Assembly (NCBI GenBank): GCA_973895155.1
Contig: OZ316897.1
Span: 12,338,001 to 12,402,000 of the forward strand
Length of the DNA: 64,000 nucleotides
Source: Marsupella aquatica
Lineage: Eukaryota > Marchantiophyta
Reading direction: 5' to 3'
In this document: piece after piece, positions 63,001 to 64,000 of the stretch
How the letters are laid out: each line of letters begins with the position of its first letter
How positions within the stretch are numbered: the first letter of the stretch is position 1
The notes under the pieces: model-generated
Database searches by the model: none
Told to the model about the DNA's origin: nothing
What the model saw: only the letters and a program-made list of their open reading frames with translations
Position numbers and translations under genes: made by a program

Positions 63001-63640
63001 CATTTGTTCTCATCTTGACATATTTTATAATCTGGATGTTGGGCTCGATATCTTTTCCTCATCTTGACGTCTTTTCTCTCCTCAAAGTTGGGTTTGATAT
63101 TTTTGCCTCACCTTGACATCTTTTCTAACTTTGACATATTGTTTTCACCTCAACATCTTTTCTCTCTAGTTCAAAGTCTCTGTCTCTCCTCATCATTTTT
63201 TCTCACCACAATATTGTTTTCTCATCTTCACATATTTTTTATCATCTTGACATGTTTTCTCTCCTTGACAATTTTTTTCACTTTGATATCTTACTTTGGC
63301 CTCAAAATCTTTTTCTCCTCTACATTTTTCCTTACTTTTAGTCTTTTAGTCACCTTGATATATTTTTATCACCTTGATGTCCTTTGTGCAAAGCAGCTAC
63401 ATTGGGCATGTATTTTATCTTTCCTCACCTTGATATATTTTTATCACCTTGATGTCCTTTGTGCAAAGCATAGACATGGGGCATTATTTTTATCTTTTAC
63501 TCACCTTGATATATATTTATCACCTTGATGTCCTTTGCGCAAAGACATTGGGCATGTATTTTTATCTTTTCCTCACCTTGATATATTTTTATCACTTGAT
63601 GCCCTTTGTGCAAAGCGGAGACATTGGGCTGAGACATCTG
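63000..63640. repeat. Tandem repeats built on CACCTTGATG/CATCTTGACAT
   Basis: T-rich array. The 3' part (63352-63620) contains four related units of ~65-85 bases with CACCTTGATATATTTTTATC and TTGATGTCCTTTGTGCAAAG; the 5' part has shorter, more decayed units with CTCATCTTGACAT and TTTTCTC. Confidence 0.75.
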
Positions 63641-63665
63641 GCTAGTCATCCATAATTTAGAAGCT

Positions 63666-64000
63666 TTGAGACGCCCTGTTAAGATATGGCAAACTCGAAA
63701 TTCCGTAGCCAAAACGCTGGTGATCTGGACCCCAAACCTCACCGAGAAAAGTTTGAAACCCACTCTCGCAGGGTTTCATCAAGTCTTTCTATGGAGTACG
63801 AGTGCAGTGTTTATGGGTGCAGTGGGTTTAGTGGGTTTGAAGCGAATTTATCAGAGCTGCCATGCAATTCGTCATTGCGATCCTCTGCTTTGTAAGACTA
63901 TGTGTTGCTTTGGCATGAGGGTCGTCAGTGTCTGGGTGTTTCTCACAGCGGCTTCACATTGATCGATCGAAAAGCTCATTTTCATTCATCTGCTGAGGCA
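63666..64000. other. Window end, possible exon of an unknown gene
   Basis: Two overlapping plus-strand open frames occur (63666-63962 and 63686-63895). The first contains a hydrophobic stretch (QVFLWSTSAVFMGAVGLVGL), but no family is recognised and no splice sites could be confirmed. It may be the edge of a gene that continues past the window. Confidence 0.25.

Overview
The window is nuclear DNA of a land plant. The genes have many short, phase-consistent introns, two or more proteins are plant-specific (the psbA translation factor HCF173 and a plastid thioredoxin with a transit peptide), and spacers are AT-rich and full of divergent repeats. The species cannot be fixed. A non-flowering plant such as a bryophyte is my guess only, prompted by intronless PPR and BTB genes and a fungal-looking nuclease gene. 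All exon structures below were read by eye from GT/GC-AG sites and family homology. Most reading frames close exactly across all introns.

Layout. 1-4081 (+): a rhomboid protease-like gene with C-terminal UBA domain (RBL15 type), 5' end outside the window. 6408-7754 (-): a plastid thioredoxin x. 11737-20256 (-) and 23824-30569 (+): two complete 22-exon genes for plastid phosphoglucomutase, placed head to head. 35461-39732 (+): HCF173. 42355-43800 (-): an intronless KCTD-type BTB protein. 48004-50544 (+): an intronless P-class PPR protein. 54146-55030 (-): a Uma2/PD-(D/E)XK-like protein resembling a fungal family. 55150-56780 (-): a broken tandem copy of the urease accessory GTPase gene UreG. 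59033-61532 (-): the intact seven-exon UreG, with a 100-base assembly gap in intron 1.

The most striking observation is that the thioredoxin gene and the second phosphoglucomutase gene share about 1 kb of 5' sequence in opposite orientation: upstream region, leader and roughly the first 92 codons (the transit peptide). After that the proteins become unrelated. The other phosphoglucomutase has a different transit peptide and joins the similarity only about 18 codons before the end of exon 1. One gene has therefore captured the promoter and plastid-targeting exon of the other.

Spacers hold a dispersed MITE-like family (at least six copies), a 135-base tandem array, a tRNA-derived SINE-like unit, several short tandem duplications and a 1.3-kb strand-asymmetric G-rich tract. 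Four genes act in the plastid or probably do so (thioredoxin x, two PGMs, HCF173); UreG serves nickel insertion into urease in the cytosol. The genes do not form a pathway cluster; the order looks like ordinary eukaryotic synteny shaped by local duplication.
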